Source: Trachythela sp. YZ-2020 (lineage: Eukaryota; Cnidaria; Anthozoa; Malacalcyonacea; Clavulariidae). Taken from it: a DNA stretch of 64,000 bases. The stretch spans positions 4,140,001 through 4,204,000 of the forward strand of contig JADLSH010000199.1 in NCBI GenBank assembly GCA_016169945.1. The letters are read 5' to 3'. Within the stretch, counting starts at the first letter, position 1; the number at the start of each line of letters is the position of its first letter. Below, piece after piece: positions 43,301 to 45,945 of the stretch. A program made the position numbers and the translations under genes. A model generated the notes under the pieces. The model was not told the origin of the DNA. It ran no database searches and saw nothing but the letters and a program-made list of their open reading frames with translations.

Positions 43301-44021
43301 GGTTATAAATTTCGCTACGGTTTTCAATTTTGGTTATTTATCAAAACCGCCTCAGCTTATATGTAAATTCATCTGGTTCCACTTGTTCACATCGCAATGT
43401 GTATAGTTTATAGTGGTGCTTGGATTCGTTCAGCATGCCACTAAAGCGAGCACATCCCTATGTGAACGCAGAAGGCAGAATTGTGCAAGGTGACAAATTC
43501 GTCCAGACTTGTGTGAGCAGAGCCTTAGTAATTACCTTCTCTTCTTCAGCTTGACCATCATCTTTATCTTCGGATTTCTTTTCTATTTTCTTGCCCTGCA
43601 TAACAACTTTAAGATCGGGATTATCAGGCCTTATTGAAACCACCCCTTGCTCATGTAGACGCGGTTTTGTTTTTAAATCTTCTGTCCTTTTCAATCTAAC
43701 TTCTTTTTTACTTTTCCCAGATGCTTGAGGTTTTTTACGAGCCAAAGTAGTCTGTACTAAGTCATCTTTCAGACAAGTTAAATTTTCATCTGCATTTGTC
43801 TCTGAAGATTTACTTTCTTGAGTACGGGTGAATTCTTTAAGTTTTGGGACAGGCTTTTGGGCCGGAAGACCCTCGCGAAGTAACAATTCTGTTTTATCAT
43901 CCTTTTCCAAGGATTCGTATTCTCCCTTCGACTTTTTGGATAAGCGTTCATACTCCTTTTTAAACTCTATTGATGTCTTGTCATATTTCATAGGCCGTGT
44001 TTTCGACTTAAGATATGACAT
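4272..44021 (-). CDS. TTC6: TTC6-like tetratricopeptide repeat protein, 30 exons, 3' end beyond the window
   Basis: A single large minus-strand gene assembled by eye. Coding exons in gene order: 44021-43536, 42675-42443, 40104-39788, 38431-38244, 37027-36848, 35751-35560, 34957-34811, 33025-32825, 28045-27975, 26279-26073, 25317-25196, 24336-24189, 22527-22449, 22016-21933, 21832-21775, 21391-21280, 19648-19561, 18212-18157, 15748-15683, 14347-14247, 13845-13806, 12754-12676, 12241-12137, 11132-11095, 10107-10029, 9552-9485, 7843-7723, 7284-7178, 5291-5192, 4369-4272. All junctions are AG..GT, every phase matches, and the frame stays open for 3971 nt (1323 codons plus 2 nt). Residues 1 to about 1085 are Lys/Glu/Ser-rich and probably disordered. 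From there six 34-residue TPRs follow (for example AILNYSQAIKLNPDDADVYY), which places it with TTC6; the match to TTC6 is from memory of the family. TPRs are protein-binding scaffolds; the partner is unknown. The last exon ends at a donor, so more TPR exons lie outside the window. Confidence 0.83.
4531..4850 (+). mobile_element. ACAACTTGT-rich MITE, copy 1
   Basis: Starts with the terminal motif ACACACGTAAAAA and is built of many ACAACTTGT / ACAAGTTGT half-palindromes 15-40 bp apart. Its right end is lost near 4850. The open frame at 4653-5072 on the other strand runs through it and is not a gene. Further copies lie at 9692, 17701, 22255, 25612 and 40796. Confidence 0.8.
5192..5291 (-). CDS. 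TTC6: TTC6-like exon 29 (TPR 5-6)
   Basis: 100 nt: HWPTAAKCFTAMLKQDPLDA, then KAYLFRGKAFAKQ. GTACGT donor. Phase 2 in, 0 out. Confidence 0.9.
5330..5545 (-). mobile_element. SINE, CTCCGGGTACTCCGG-core family
   Basis: Reverse copy of the family also present at 10775 and 28590: core GTTTTTCTCCGGGTACTCC, then CCTTAGGCACTAACCACTAA and a tail ending GTCCACCTCAGAAGTAG. The tRNA-like head is missing here. Located in the intron between TTC6-like exons 28 and 29. Confidence 0.75.
6003..6540. mobile_element. MITE of 538 bp with long terminal inverted repeats
   Basis: The left end AGGAACACCTTACACGGC pairs with the right end GCCGTGTAAGGTATTCCT. Subterminal GCGTTCCATTAGTGTTCTAA-type arms pair too, and the centre holds a GATCCGA-rich second palindrome. 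Non-autonomous. Confidence 0.8.
6690..6895 (-). mobile_element. tRNA-derived SINE
   Basis: On the minus strand it starts GGGGCTTCGGTGGCGCAGTC with an A-box-like GGCGCAGTCGTCAGAGC and a B-box-like GAGTTCGATTCTC, followed by the GGGTTTTCTCCGGGCAATCC core. Head and core are those of a tRNA-derived SINE, not a functional tRNA. Confidence 0.75.
7178..7284 (-). CDS. TTC6: TTC6-like exon 28 (TPR 4-5)
   Basis: 107 nt: RGDIVLALEDYRKAAELQPS, then TDAMFNIGQYNFN. GTAAGTAAGT donor. Phase 0 in, 2 out. Confidence 0.9.
7723..7843 (-). CDS. TTC6: TTC6-like exon 27 (TPR 3-4)
   Basis: 121 nt: AEIYKQQEDSTMAILNYSQA, then LNPDDADVYYSRAALFEE, a textbook TPR. Phase 2 in, 0 out. Confidence 0.9.
7998..8140. mobile_element. 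Foldback MITE, AAGGCTCTTTTCCACTCG family, copy 1
   Basis: 143 bp. AAGGCTCTTTTCCACTCGTC at the left pairs with GATGAGTGGAAAAGAGCCTT at the right, with inner CTCGCTGCGAG arms. A second copy is at 18854-19002. Confidence 0.88.
8408..8585. mobile_element. MITE with AGGC..CACGATCCGAT termini
   Basis: Left TTTACACGATCCGATATGTT pairs with right AAATCGGATCGTGTGAAC; inner arms GACGTATGTGATTTACTG / TGAAATCACATACGTC. Fragments of the same family recur at 48405-48500 and 57385-57460 in the two SLC46 intron copies. Confidence 0.78.
8590..9480. other. Intron stretch with a degraded repeat and a poly-G run
   Basis: Contains a G run at about 8956-8973 and, on both sides of it, phrases such as GGATGGATCCAGCCTGATC and TAAATCCATCCCTGGTC that form decayed inverted ends (8930-9252). 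The 133-aa frame at 8980 lies inside this repeat and is not credible as a gene. Confidence 0.55.
9485..9552 (-). CDS. TTC6: TTC6-like exon 26 (TPR 2-3)
   Basis: 68 nt encoding KALEDLTYITKKNNKIVKVF. Found by searching for the missing TPR half between exons 25 and 27; phases fit exactly. Confidence 0.82.
9692..9982 (-). mobile_element. ACAACTTGT-rich MITE, copy 2 (inverted)
   Basis: Reverse-oriented copy ending in ATTTTTACGTGT at about 9967-9978, the complement of the ACACGTAAAAAT terminus. Located in the intron between TTC6-like exons 25 and 26. Confidence 0.8.
10029..10107 (-). CDS. TTC6: TTC6-like exon 25 (TPR 1-2)
   Basis: SIELEPQLLTSRWHRHLLHL ends TPR 1 and starts TPR 2. A second AG 15 nt downstream would shift frame into a stop, so the TTTACAG acceptor was chosen. 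Confidence 0.82.
10775..11055 (+). mobile_element. SINE, CTCCGGGTACTCCGG-core family
   Basis: Same body as 5330 and 28590: CCTCTGAGTTAAGTCAGCTA, TTCGAGGGTTTTTCTCCGGG, CCTCCCTCACTAAAAACTAA and an end at GTAAACACAATAAACTAAAC. Located just before TTC6-like exon 24. Confidence 0.78.
11095..11132 (-). CDS. TTC6: TTC6-like exon 24 (TPR 1, 38 nt)
   Basis: LGLLKNAWDDLE, helix B of TPR 1. Splicing here is needed to keep the 34-residue spacing. Phase 0 in, 2 out. Confidence 0.8.
11310..11385 (+). repeat. tRNA-like sequence (probable SINE head or tRNA pseudogene)
   Basis: Has an A-box-like TGATAACTCAATGGGTAGAG and a good B-box (GAGTTCGAACCCC), but the acceptor ends do not pair and I cannot draw a cloverleaf with a clean anticodon stem. 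Confidence 0.5.
12137..12241 (-). CDS. TTC6: TTC6-like exon 23 (start of TPR array)
   Basis: 105 nt. A helix (DLQKEAEKVSDWIDEAEKQE), then the first TPR half ALYLARRGALYRK. Phase 0 at both ends. Confidence 0.83.
12676..12754 (-). CDS. TTC6: TTC6-like exon 22
   Basis: 79 nt encoding AISPDILDDIQVIEPHVDDS. GTGTGT donor. Phase 2 in, 0 out. Confidence 0.74.
12838..12985 (-). mobile_element. tRNA-derived SINE (GCAACTGCTCCTGG family), reverse copy
   Basis: Carries the family's tail in reverse (CTCGATAGAACTGGATGTTG, TGTAGATGGAAATCTCGA) and part of the head (GGCCCCCTGGCAAGTATTGA). Other copies: 14705, 27515, 33880, 34120, 37320, 38161, 45011-45510 and 60238. Confidence 0.75.
13508..13722. mobile_element. 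MITE with long inverted arms (AAGTCGCGACTTA)
   Basis: CATTTATACGGGAGAAAATA at the left pairs with TATTTTCTCCCGTATAAATG, then variable GTCGCGACTTATATAAGACG arms. It can fold almost end to end. About 215 bp, non-coding. Confidence 0.85.
13806..13845 (-). CDS. TTC6: TTC6-like exon 21 (40 nt)
   Basis: A very short exon, MKSSLSDVEIPT. Its call rests mainly on phase (1 in, 2 out) bridging exons 20 and 22. Confidence 0.65.
14247..14347 (-). CDS. TTC6: TTC6-like exon 20
   Basis: 101 nt, Trp/Asp-rich: GDDLFFWVQDEFWYKWLDEV. Its aromatic content suggests an ordered segment. Phase 2 in, 1 out. Confidence 0.8.
14479..15075. mobile_element. MITE with CAGTGTGACCAGATTT termini
   Basis: 597 bp from CAGTGTGACCAGATTTGG to AAATCTGGTCACACTG. 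A SINE copy (14705-14845) is inserted inside, giving a relative age: the MITE is older. Confidence 0.75.
14705..14845 (+). mobile_element. tRNA-derived SINE (5'-truncated)
   Basis: Starts in the head at TTCCTGCCAGAGGGCCTAAG, then TTTGCAACTGCTCCTGGCTA and TTTTCGTTCGAGTATTCCAT. Lies inside the CAGTGTGACC MITE. Confidence 0.75.
15683..15748 (-). CDS. TTC6: TTC6-like exon 19
   Basis: 66 nt encoding TLTRSLSLPCLFDYQVLDNE. GTAAGT donor splits a Met codon (AT|G) completed by the next exon. Confidence 0.76.
15955..16210 (+). repeat. Two direct repeats containing CCTAACCCTAACC motifs
   Basis: Two copies about 110 bp apart: TATTAACATCCTCAATTTCA-type sequence, then CTAATCCTAACCCTAACC, then TGTGACGTAATTTGGGG / TGTCACATCATTTCGGG. 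A third relative is at 11215-11300. The CCCTAA units are interspersed, not a telomeric array. Confidence 0.65.
16238..16712. mobile_element. MITE with GGGGCCGGTTGTACGA termini, containing a nested MITE
   Basis: GGGGCCGGTTGTACGAGCCC pairs with CGTTCGTACAACCGGCCCC, and the inner TATCCGGTGGATAA arm with TTATCCACCG. A second element sits inside at 16389-16620. Confidence 0.83.
16389..16620. mobile_element. Nested MITE with GGCCCAGACACACC termini
   Basis: TTAAGGCCCAGACACACCGA at the left pairs with TGGTGTGTCTGGGCCATTAA at the right. Inserted in the older GGGGCCGG MITE, flanked by TTAA. Confidence 0.83.
17701..18021 (+). mobile_element. ACAACTTGT-rich MITE, copy 3 (both ends)
   Basis: The most complete copy: ACACACGTAAAAATC at the left, GTTTTTACGTGT at the right, about 320 bp. 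It gives the family's terminal inverted repeat. No coding capacity. Confidence 0.85.
18157..18212 (-). CDS. TTC6: TTC6-like exon 18
   Basis: 56 nt encoding LMKKKVQEMLNEPPRVIQ. Continues the basic helix of exon 17. Phase 0 in, 2 out. Confidence 0.74.
18290..19420. repeat. Composite repeat: AAACGCC(CCTCTCTAAT) arms, 81-bp duplication, nested MITE
   Basis: CCTCTCTAATAAACGCC-type phrases occur at both ends (18310-18370 and 19322-19395). Between them an approximately 81-bp unit beginning TTATTAGCAGTCCTCGCAAT is duplicated in tandem (about 18420-18590), and a foldback MITE is inserted at 18854. The matching frames on both strands are by-products. Confidence 0.65.
18854..19002. mobile_element. Foldback MITE, AAGGCTCTTTTCCACTCG family, copy 2
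   Basis: Nearly identical to 7998-8140. Flanked by TAA on both sides (TAA-AGGCTC ... GAGCCT-TAA), a 3-bp target duplication of the PIF/Harbinger type. Confidence 0.88.
19561..19648 (-). CDS. TTC6: TTC6-like exon 17
   Basis: 88 nt, very basic (KPQLSYVKRGKKDVINEKER). GTAAGA donor. Phase 2 in, 0 out. Confidence 0.76.
19744..20251. mobile_element. TTAA-flanked MITE, 508 bp
   Basis: TTAA-AGGACAATGGCAAC at the left and GTTGCCAATGTCCT-TTAA at the right, with long subterminal arms (GAAAGAACGTTTAAAATTA and its complement, GGACAGCTCATTGCTTTCA and its complement). TTAA duplication is typical of Kolobok and piggyBac groups. Confidence 0.85.
20253..20454. mobile_element. MITE with CTGGTTTTCATTTAGTCGTAA termini
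   Basis: TTTTCATTTAGTCGTAACGG pairs with CAGTTACGACCCAAATGG. It abuts the TTAA MITE directly, so two elements sit head to tail. Confidence 0.78.
20978..21087. repeat. (GAACT)n pentanucleotide microsatellite
   Basis: About 22 units of ACTGA, with three GGACT variants near the start. Located in the intron between TTC6-like exons 16 and 17. Confidence 0.95.
21280..21391 (-). CDS. TTC6: TTC6-like exon 16
   Basis: 112 nt, Thr-rich (TATDTASMITTTSKAVFSTP). GTAAGT donor. Phase 1 in, 2 out. Confidence 0.75.
21775..21832 (-). CDS. TTC6: TTC6-like exon 15
   Basis: 58 nt encoding TERYEEKHDSFDLFSSVNA. GTACGC donor. Phase 0 in, 1 out. Confidence 0.74.
21933..22016 (-). CDS. TTC6: TTC6-like exon 14
   Basis: 84 nt, 28 codons, LGEQMNLLEAMKMEKRVQPG onward. 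Acceptor GTTTTAG, donor GTAGTG, phase 0 at both ends. Confidence 0.75.
22255..22415 (+). mobile_element. ACAACTTGT-rich MITE, copy 4 (3' half)
   Basis: The right half only, ending TTACGTGTGTAGG. Located in the intron after exon 13 of the TPR gene. Confidence 0.75.
22449..22527 (-). CDS. TTC6: TTC6-like exon 13
   Basis: 79 nt encoding RQHSQPDLSNELSLCFDTGY. GTGAGT donor. Phase 2 in, 0 out. Confidence 0.76.
22709..23236. mobile_element. MITE with GGGCCTGTTCATATGA termini, 528 bp
   Basis: GGGCCTGTTCATATGA at the left pairs with TCATATGAACAGGCCC at the right, and CGAGACGTCTCG palindromes occur within both arms. CCTAGG lies at both borders and may include a target duplication. Confidence 0.85.
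23490..24060. repeat. Region rich in CACGTTTCACG-type short repeats
   Basis: Repeated phrases such as TTTCACGTTTCAC, CCATTTCACG and TCACGGCTCACG occur throughout, with no clear inverted termini. Probably a decayed element in an intron. Confidence 0.5.
24189..24336 (-). CDS. TTC6: TTC6-like exon 12
   Basis: 148 nt encoding FLSVLDIRRQMARIKDSLKS and following residues. Donor is GTTTGA, weaker than average. Phase 1 in, 2 out. Confidence 0.77.
24569..24967. mobile_element. MITE with GGCCCCGTTTACATGAGACC termini
   Basis: GGCCCCGTTTACATGAGACC pairs with GGTCTCATGTAAACGGGGCC, with GGGACGAAGTC following on both arms. About 400 bp. Confidence 0.88.
25196..25317 (-). CDS. TTC6: TTC6-like exon 11
   Basis: 122 nt encoding VLQRTHGSLSNIMDQLSRKP and FLPPPEDVMDSSK. 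GTATGC donor. Phase 2 in, 1 out. Confidence 0.8.
25612..25856 (+). mobile_element. ACAACTTGT-rich MITE, copy 5 (truncated, with (TTG)n)
   Basis: Left terminus decayed (ACACACGTCAAAATC) and an internal (GTT)n expansion at 25766-25787. The right end is missing. Confidence 0.75.
26073..26279 (-). CDS. TTC6: TTC6-like exon 10
   Basis: 207 nt. FYWTPAPPKLHLSPSTIRDH is followed by an acidic stretch, EDSDEDEDNWDKLDPEDAEA. Phase 2 in, 2 out. Confidence 0.82.
26701..26815. repeat. Copy of the TCCTGCTAG-palindrome repeat (other copy at 50690)
   Basis: TCTGCCAGCCATTTTTCTAC, AGGATATGAGCTAATATCCT, then ACCTCATATCCAGAGCTTG. A near-identical segment lies at 50690-50803, next to a candidate coding start. 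Confidence 0.7.
26835..27170. mobile_element. MITE with CGGCTAC..GCAAGTTTTCTATGA arms
   Basis: Left GAGCAAGTTTTCTATGACAA pairs with right TTATAGAAAACTTGCTC; CGGCTAC lies at both sides. About 335 bp. Confidence 0.7.
27515..27665 (+). mobile_element. tRNA-derived SINE
   Basis: Head with A-box-like CTGTAGTTCAGTGGTCAGAG and B-box-like TGTTCGATTCCCGCC, then the family tail TTGCATTTTTCGGAACTGCT. The head carries a short insertion (CACGCTA). Confidence 0.78.
27975..28045 (-). CDS. TTC6: TTC6-like exon 9
   Basis: 71 nt encoding FSGIPDEPLTVQGLKIDIKD. It lies 4.8 kb from exon 8; the intron between them contains the 2.8 kb inverted-repeat element. Phase 0 in, 2 out. Confidence 0.78.
28590..28912 (+). 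mobile_element. tRNA-derived SINE, CTCCGGGTACTCCGG-core, full length
   Basis: The fullest copy here: tRNA-like head GGGTGGCAGATGCGGTTAGC, core TTCTCCGGGTACTCCGG, tail CTTTCCGTCCACCTCAGAG then GTAAACATATTAAATTAAA. Located in the intron between exons 8 and 9. Confidence 0.82.
29683..29977. mobile_element. MITE nested in the 2.8 kb element
   Basis: TAAAGCCTTGGCCAAACG..GAAACATTG at the left pairs imperfectly with CAAGAATGTTTCCCAGTTTG..GGGCTTTAA at the right. Many GAAACATT repeats inside. Confidence 0.65.
30491..31586 (-). pseudogene. Decayed Cys/His-rich gene of unknown family inside the 2.8 kb TIR element
   Basis: Fragments in order on the minus strand: WYHHMKCWKKFCDEEKICR with a following CIICGETPLG (31586-31226), then NNDAGLLCTAAERKNDERIL and VRYHQVCYCNCTK (31075-30895), EKSYDVFCKKVIETEVIGNK, a stop after IK, a shift, then RAFKLKQRLIKSYPQLVFGV and VPKMRNVSEIVYVENLDSSE. 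The order and spacing of Cys and His (CxxC, WxHxxC, YHxxCY) suggest zinc-binding units. From memory similar multicopy proteins occur in other cnidarians, with no assigned function. At least one stop and frameshifts break it, so it is probably not expressed as a full protein. Confidence 0.6.
32101..32325. mobile_element. MITE with GGCC(G/C)GGC.. CCACTTGCACGTA termini
   Basis: TTAAGGCCGGCCTCCACTTG at the left pairs with CAAGTGGAGCCCGGCCTTAA at the right. The flank can be read as TTAA or as TTA/TAA. Confidence 0.85.
32825..33025 (-). CDS. TTC6: TTC6-like exon 8
   Basis: 201 nt, 67 codons, phase 0 at both ends. Predicted helical: ISEALLQCCKHLERDIDWEQ, ending LQKVAKDL at a perfect GTAAGT donor. 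Confidence 0.82.
33040..33260 (-). repeat. GGGGGCATGCCCCC-type repeat fragment
   Basis: Contains GGGGGAGCATGCCCCCGAACC and a run of G at 33121-33139. Fragments of the same family occur at 7500-7600, 41430-41730, 42950-43030, 49500-49560, 51063-51343, 53010-53090 and 63810-63890. Confidence 0.6.
33880..34045. mobile_element. Head-to-head pair of SINE tails (palindrome)
   Basis: CTTGTTCGATAGAACTAATA..TGTAGATGG to the left pairs with CCATCTACAAAACACC..TAGTTCTATCGAACAAG to the right, around TATGTAAATTTTCGTTCGAG. Two inverted copies of the tail of the GCAACTGCTCC SINE. Confidence 0.75.
34118..34500 (+). mobile_element. tRNA-derived SINE split by a MITE
   Basis: Head 34120-34194 (GGACTCTGTAGCTCAGTTGG, TGTTCGATTCCTGCCAG) and tail 34411-34500 (AAGTTGCATTTTTCGCAACT, TTTTCGTTCGAATAATCCAT) are separated by the MITE at 34197-34408. 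Confidence 0.85.
34197..34408. mobile_element. TAA-flanked MITE inserted in a SINE, 212 bp
   Basis: AGCCCGATCTCCACTAGGCG at the left pairs with CGCCTAGTGGAGAACGGGCT at the right, with TTCGCG-rich arms within. TAA on both sides is a 3-bp target duplication as made by PIF/Harbinger transposases. Confidence 0.92.
34811..34957 (-). CDS. TTC6: TTC6-like exon 7
   Basis: 147 nt, 49 codons, phase 0 at both ends. Includes VELPAHLTRVSRDMHTVDKH. Confidence 0.78.
35560..35751 (-). CDS. TTC6: TTC6-like exon 6
   Basis: 192 nt, 64 codons, phase 0 at both ends. Includes VTVSDIVSVSGKKAEFVERP. Good GTGAGA donor. Confidence 0.78.
35810..36145. repeat. AT-rich MITE-like sequence with GATATACCGAAAT repeats
   Basis: CGATATACCGAAAT occurs near the left edge and CGGTATACCGATACAAGAAA near the right. 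Imperfect inverted ends, no coding potential. Confidence 0.55.
36540..36745. repeat. Repeat with CTTCGACGTTTCGAG / CCTGAAAATAT motifs
   Basis: CAAGGACTTCGACGTTTCGA and CAAGAACTTCGACGTTTCGA are direct repeats 135 bp apart, and CCTGAAAATATA / TATATTTTCAGG are inverted. A diverged relative is near 26010-26040. Confidence 0.55.
36848..37027 (-). CDS. TTC6: TTC6-like exon 5
   Basis: 180 nt, 60 codons, phase 0 at both ends. A strongly charged Glu/Lys/Asp segment starting EEKEEGKSLRKEQEN, probably disordered or coiled coil. Confidence 0.75.
37323..37455 (+). mobile_element. Rearranged SINE fragment
   Basis: Tail (TTTCTCGCAACTGCTCC, CTCTATCGAGCAAGATGCCC) followed by part of a head (GCCGCAGGTTCGATTCCTGC). 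The 157-aa frame at 37167-37640 runs through it and is rejected as a gene. Confidence 0.6.
37771..38161. repeat. 22-bp minisatellite, about 17-18 copies
   Basis: Unit AGAATGCAAGAGTCGAATAATT in a nearly perfect array, with single substitutions at about 38109 (GAGCCG) and 38137 (AATGATT). Located in the intron between TTC6-like exons 4 and 5 and abutting a SINE tail. There are no unique spacers between units. Confidence 0.96.
38244..38431 (-). CDS. TTC6: TTC6-like exon 4
   Basis: 188 nt encoding FSERPFVVVIEEQVEDSTH and similar acidic sequence. The acceptor tract (GCGCGCCCCAG) is weak, but phase and frame fit both neighbours. Confidence 0.72.
38715..39285 (-). mobile_element. 3' end of a non-LTR retrotransposon
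   Basis: On the minus strand the C-terminal part reads TTTFQNSYFVRIVNLWN with STFKTYLHKAYL further on, the usual ending of jockey/CR1-type reverse transcriptase proteins. Then a 3' UTR with AATAAAGCTGTTA and an AATAAT tail near 38720. 5'-truncated. Confidence 0.75.
39788..40104 (-). CDS. TTC6: TTC6-like exon 3
   Basis: 317 nt. Ser-rich start (SSESSSAKTSLGRH), then SVSQLIQMKLKQITSG. A pyrimidine-rich acceptor (TTTCTTTCAAAG) and a GTGAGT donor flank it. Phase 2 in, 1 out. Confidence 0.82.
40190..40705 (+). mobile_element. 3' end of a non-LTR retrotransposon with (TTGA)n tail
   Basis: The frame 40245-40547 contains LNWLPIDQFCFLHKFVLLYK and SYLCDKL..YRLPKPRTNC, the standard C-terminal region of CR1/jockey-type elements. 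The tail is AATAAAGTTTATTGATTGATTGATTGACTGA at about 40671-40701. 5'-truncated and dead. Confidence 0.8.
40796..40987 (+). mobile_element. ACAACTTGT-rich MITE, copy 6 (5' part)
   Basis: Left part only, with an ACACACATAAACATC terminus. It breaks off after GTTGAATTGCACGAC. Confidence 0.72.
41026..41346 (-). CDS. Hypothetical small lysine-rich protein
   Basis: 106 codons from an ATG with a preceding AT-rich leader. Seen: a basic start (MEKNRQRQQGG), an amphipathic-looking stretch GEYVVGLADKVIDKVGEKTV, then KKRSKKGAGLL and a Lys-rich C-terminus (SNKKKKNYSKQKGG). No transmembrane segment and no family I recognise. It sits in the TTC6-like intron between exons 2 and 3, next to a truncated LINE and a truncated MITE, so it may belong to a mobile or virus-derived element. 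A chance frame in AT-rich DNA is also possible. Confidence 0.35.
   Translation of the reverse strand: MPSSYNRMEKNRQRQQGGFIGEYVVGLADKVIDKVGEKTVKKRSKKGAGLLNKIYNLGIFPRKDVFFTWRSNKKKKNYSKQKGGIIFPYLLGKNWECFKKTLKNHM
41430..41735 (-). repeat. GGGGGNCCCCC-type repeat fragment
   Basis: C-rich runs at both ends (41460-41476, 41710-41728) and the shared phrase AAATGACGTTTCAGAGACTC also seen in the copies near 7510 and 53350. Confidence 0.6.
42443..42675 (-). CDS. TTC6: TTC6-like exon 2
   Basis: 233 nt. Begins HESYQLDYADMLQFYRP and ends DDDEPFILP plus two bases of a Trp codon, before a GTAAG donor. Phase 0 in, 2 out. Confidence 0.8.
43536..44021 (-). CDS. TTC6: TTC6-like exon 1 (start codon)
   Basis: 162 codons from an ATG in good context (AAAAATGTC), starting MSYLKSKTRPMKYDKTS. 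Highly charged, lysine-rich and without a signal peptide. Ends EEEK at a GTAATT donor, phase 0. Confidence 0.8.
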
Positions 44022-44479
44022 TTTTCCTCACTTTTAAGAACTCTATTGGCTTCCACTATTTGCTTTGGTATACATACTTTTCCTGAGATGCATATTTAAG
44101 TGGTGTGTTTTTTATTTTGAGGTGTAAAACGCCTCCAAACGTGGATATTTTTGAGCAAGATTTTTTGTAAAAATTTGCCGCCATGTTTAAATCCCATTGG
44201 TTGCCATAGTTACGCAACTACAGGTGACCCATGTATTTTCTCTTCAAAACCTCTAGAATTTCATAGAATCTATTTTGGACCAAATAAAACCCGTGCTCCA
44301 AGATCCAAGTATTTGCCCATCAAAAGAGGGTATTTTTGCAAAGAGACATTCCGGAATTATCTTAAAATACTTGACTGACCAAAGCAAATTTGACTTTAAA
44401 CTTTTGACATCAATTGTTTACTTGTACTTGGGGACCATTGATCTCTGGAATTGAGGAATTCACATCGCCTCAATATGAG

Positions 44480-44890
44480 AACTGGGATGGTCATGCCTCG
44501 GGTCATGCAGAATTTTTCGCCCTTGTTTTGAAATCCTTTTGACATACAGCAAGTGTTCACATGTAGTAAGGTTGAAGATTTTTCTTGGGTATTTTCTGTT
44601 TTTGTTGACATCAAATAAAGTTATGTTTTTAAATTGTAATGACATGTTTTTGGCTATGAATATGGCATGATATTCTTAGCACTACAGTCTACAAGATGTC
44701 TGAACTTGACTGGCGTGCGCAGTACATTATATAGGTCAGTGGGGGAAGCGGAAGTAAAGAGCATAGATGGTAAAGAGCCTGGCTTGCGAGGTTGAACATT
44801 AGGCGGGAAAATTGCGGGAAACCAGAGATGGGAATCACAGCTGTAATGACCAGTAGTGACATTTCCGGTTGCGTCTAAACAGTAAATGTT
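44480..44890 (+). pseudogene. Unit 0: orphan promoter/5' region of the small-protein gene family
   Basis: Homologous to 45990-46335 upstream of the 155-aa gene: CAGCAAGTGTTCA, CATCAAATAAAG, TATAGGTCAGTGGG, CATTAGGCGGGAAA and CATTTCCGGTTGCGTCTAAACA follow in the same order. The E2F-like site is at 44802-44810, with a second GCGGGAAA at 44814. The coding part is absent: a SINE-bearing palindrome begins at about 44890, exactly where the 5' UTR should continue. Confidence 0.7.
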
Positions 44891-45010
44891 AAAGTTTTTT
44901 TGCACTTCACTTGGTTGAACTAGAATACTGGGTTTGGTGGATAATCCAAGTGAGTAGATATATACACAATTTAAGACCTAACCAGGAACGGTTGCGAAAA
45001 ATGCAACACT

Positions 45011-45086
45011 AGGTCCTCTGGCAGGAATTGAATCCATGGCCCTGCGATTCTGGTGCGGCGCTCTAACCAACTGAGCTACAGAGGCC
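45011..45086 (-). mobile_element. tRNA-like SINE head in palindrome (left arm)
   Basis: GGCCTCTGTAGCTCAGTTGG, TTAGAGCGCCGCACC, then GGATTCAATTCCTGCC. A- and B-box motifs are intact, but the anticodon arm does not pair, so it is a SINE head and not a tRNA gene. Confidence 0.75.
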
Positions 45087-45151
45087 AGTTGCTGAGCTGT
45101 AACCGTAAGTTCTCCTATATATACAGAACTTACGGTTACAGCTCAGCAACT

Positions 45152-45225
45152 GGCCTCTGTAGCTCAGTTGGTTAGAGCGCCGCACCGGAATGGCAGGGCC
45201 GTGGGTTCAATTCCTGCCAGGGGAC
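45152..45225 (+). mobile_element. tRNA-like SINE head in palindrome (right arm)
   Basis: Same head on the plus strand, with GGGTTCAATTCCTGCCAGG. The GCATTTTTCGCAACCGTTCC tail follows directly. Confidence 0.75.
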
Positions 45226-45391
45226 CTAGTGTTGCATTTTTCGCAACCGTTCCTGGTTAGGTCTTAAATTGTGTATATATCTACTCACTTGGATTATCCA
45301 CCAAACCCAGTATTCTAGTTCAACCAAGTGAAGTGCAAAAAAATCTTTGAAGTTTACCTCATCACAACCTACACACCCGATAACCTATATA

Positions 45392-45600
45392 TACAGAATT
45401 TACGGTTACAGCTCAGCAACTGGCCTCTGTAGCTCAGTTGGTTAGAGCGCCGCACCGGAATCGCAGGGCCGTGGGTTCAATTCCTGGCATTTCCTGCCAG
45501 AGGACCTAGTGTTGCATTTTTTGCAACCGTTCCTGGTTAGGTCTTAAATTGTGTATAATAGTATATATCTACTCACTTGGATTATCCACCAAACCCAGTA
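45392..45600 (+). mobile_element. Third copy of the palindrome arm (SINE plus flank)
   Basis: A direct repeat of 45125-45315 including the tRNA-like head (45422-45508), with an 11-bp duplication inside the head (ATTCCTGGCATTTCCTGCC). It ends at CCAAACCCAGTA where pseudogene sequence begins. Confidence 0.82.
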
Positions 45601-45734
45601 AACGTTACACTATGGTGAAACTCAAGCAAATTGTGTCACACACTTTACTGTGCACGCTCGGCCTTCTGGCAAGTGTCATGAAAAATTTTAATCAGGAATT
45701 AGATAGGAAAAATCGAAATGTCCGTTCTTCCGAC

Positions 45735-45945
45735 TTAAATAATGAATGATAGCAAACAATATTATTGGAACAAGTAACAAACCAGCTAATACGAAAAACG
45801 CGAATCCAACTAACCTAGCCGACAGGATACAACGTATTTTTCGGAAGCGGGGCAACAATTTTGCTATAGGCAGCTTCTGTAACTGCTAGCATACTGCATA
45901 AAGCCCCTTCCTCATGTTTTTGGACAAATTTAGAAGCATTTCTTA
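45735..45945 (-). pseudogene. Fragment of SLC46-type transporter exon 4 (unit 0)
   Basis: Aligns to 55468-55680 of the intact gene (shared GAATGATAGCAAACAATATT, TGCTAGCATACTGCATAAAG), with a 13-bp deletion and other length changes that break the frame. About 210 bp remain. Confidence 0.85.

Larger units (their letters stand above)
44890..45350. repeat. ~225-bp-arm palindrome built from two SINE copies
   Basis: Arm 44890-45113 is the reverse complement of 45125-45350 with few mismatches; the loop is about 11 bp (CCTATATATAC). Each arm has a tRNA-like head (45011-45086 minus; 45152-45225 plus) and the flank GTGCATT..CTCACTTGGATTATCC. A third, direct copy follows at 45392-45600. Confidence 0.9.

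Noticed and set aside
45152..45225. tRNA gene
   Set aside because: A and B boxes are present but the anticodon arm does not pair, and the sequence always continues into the SINE tail.
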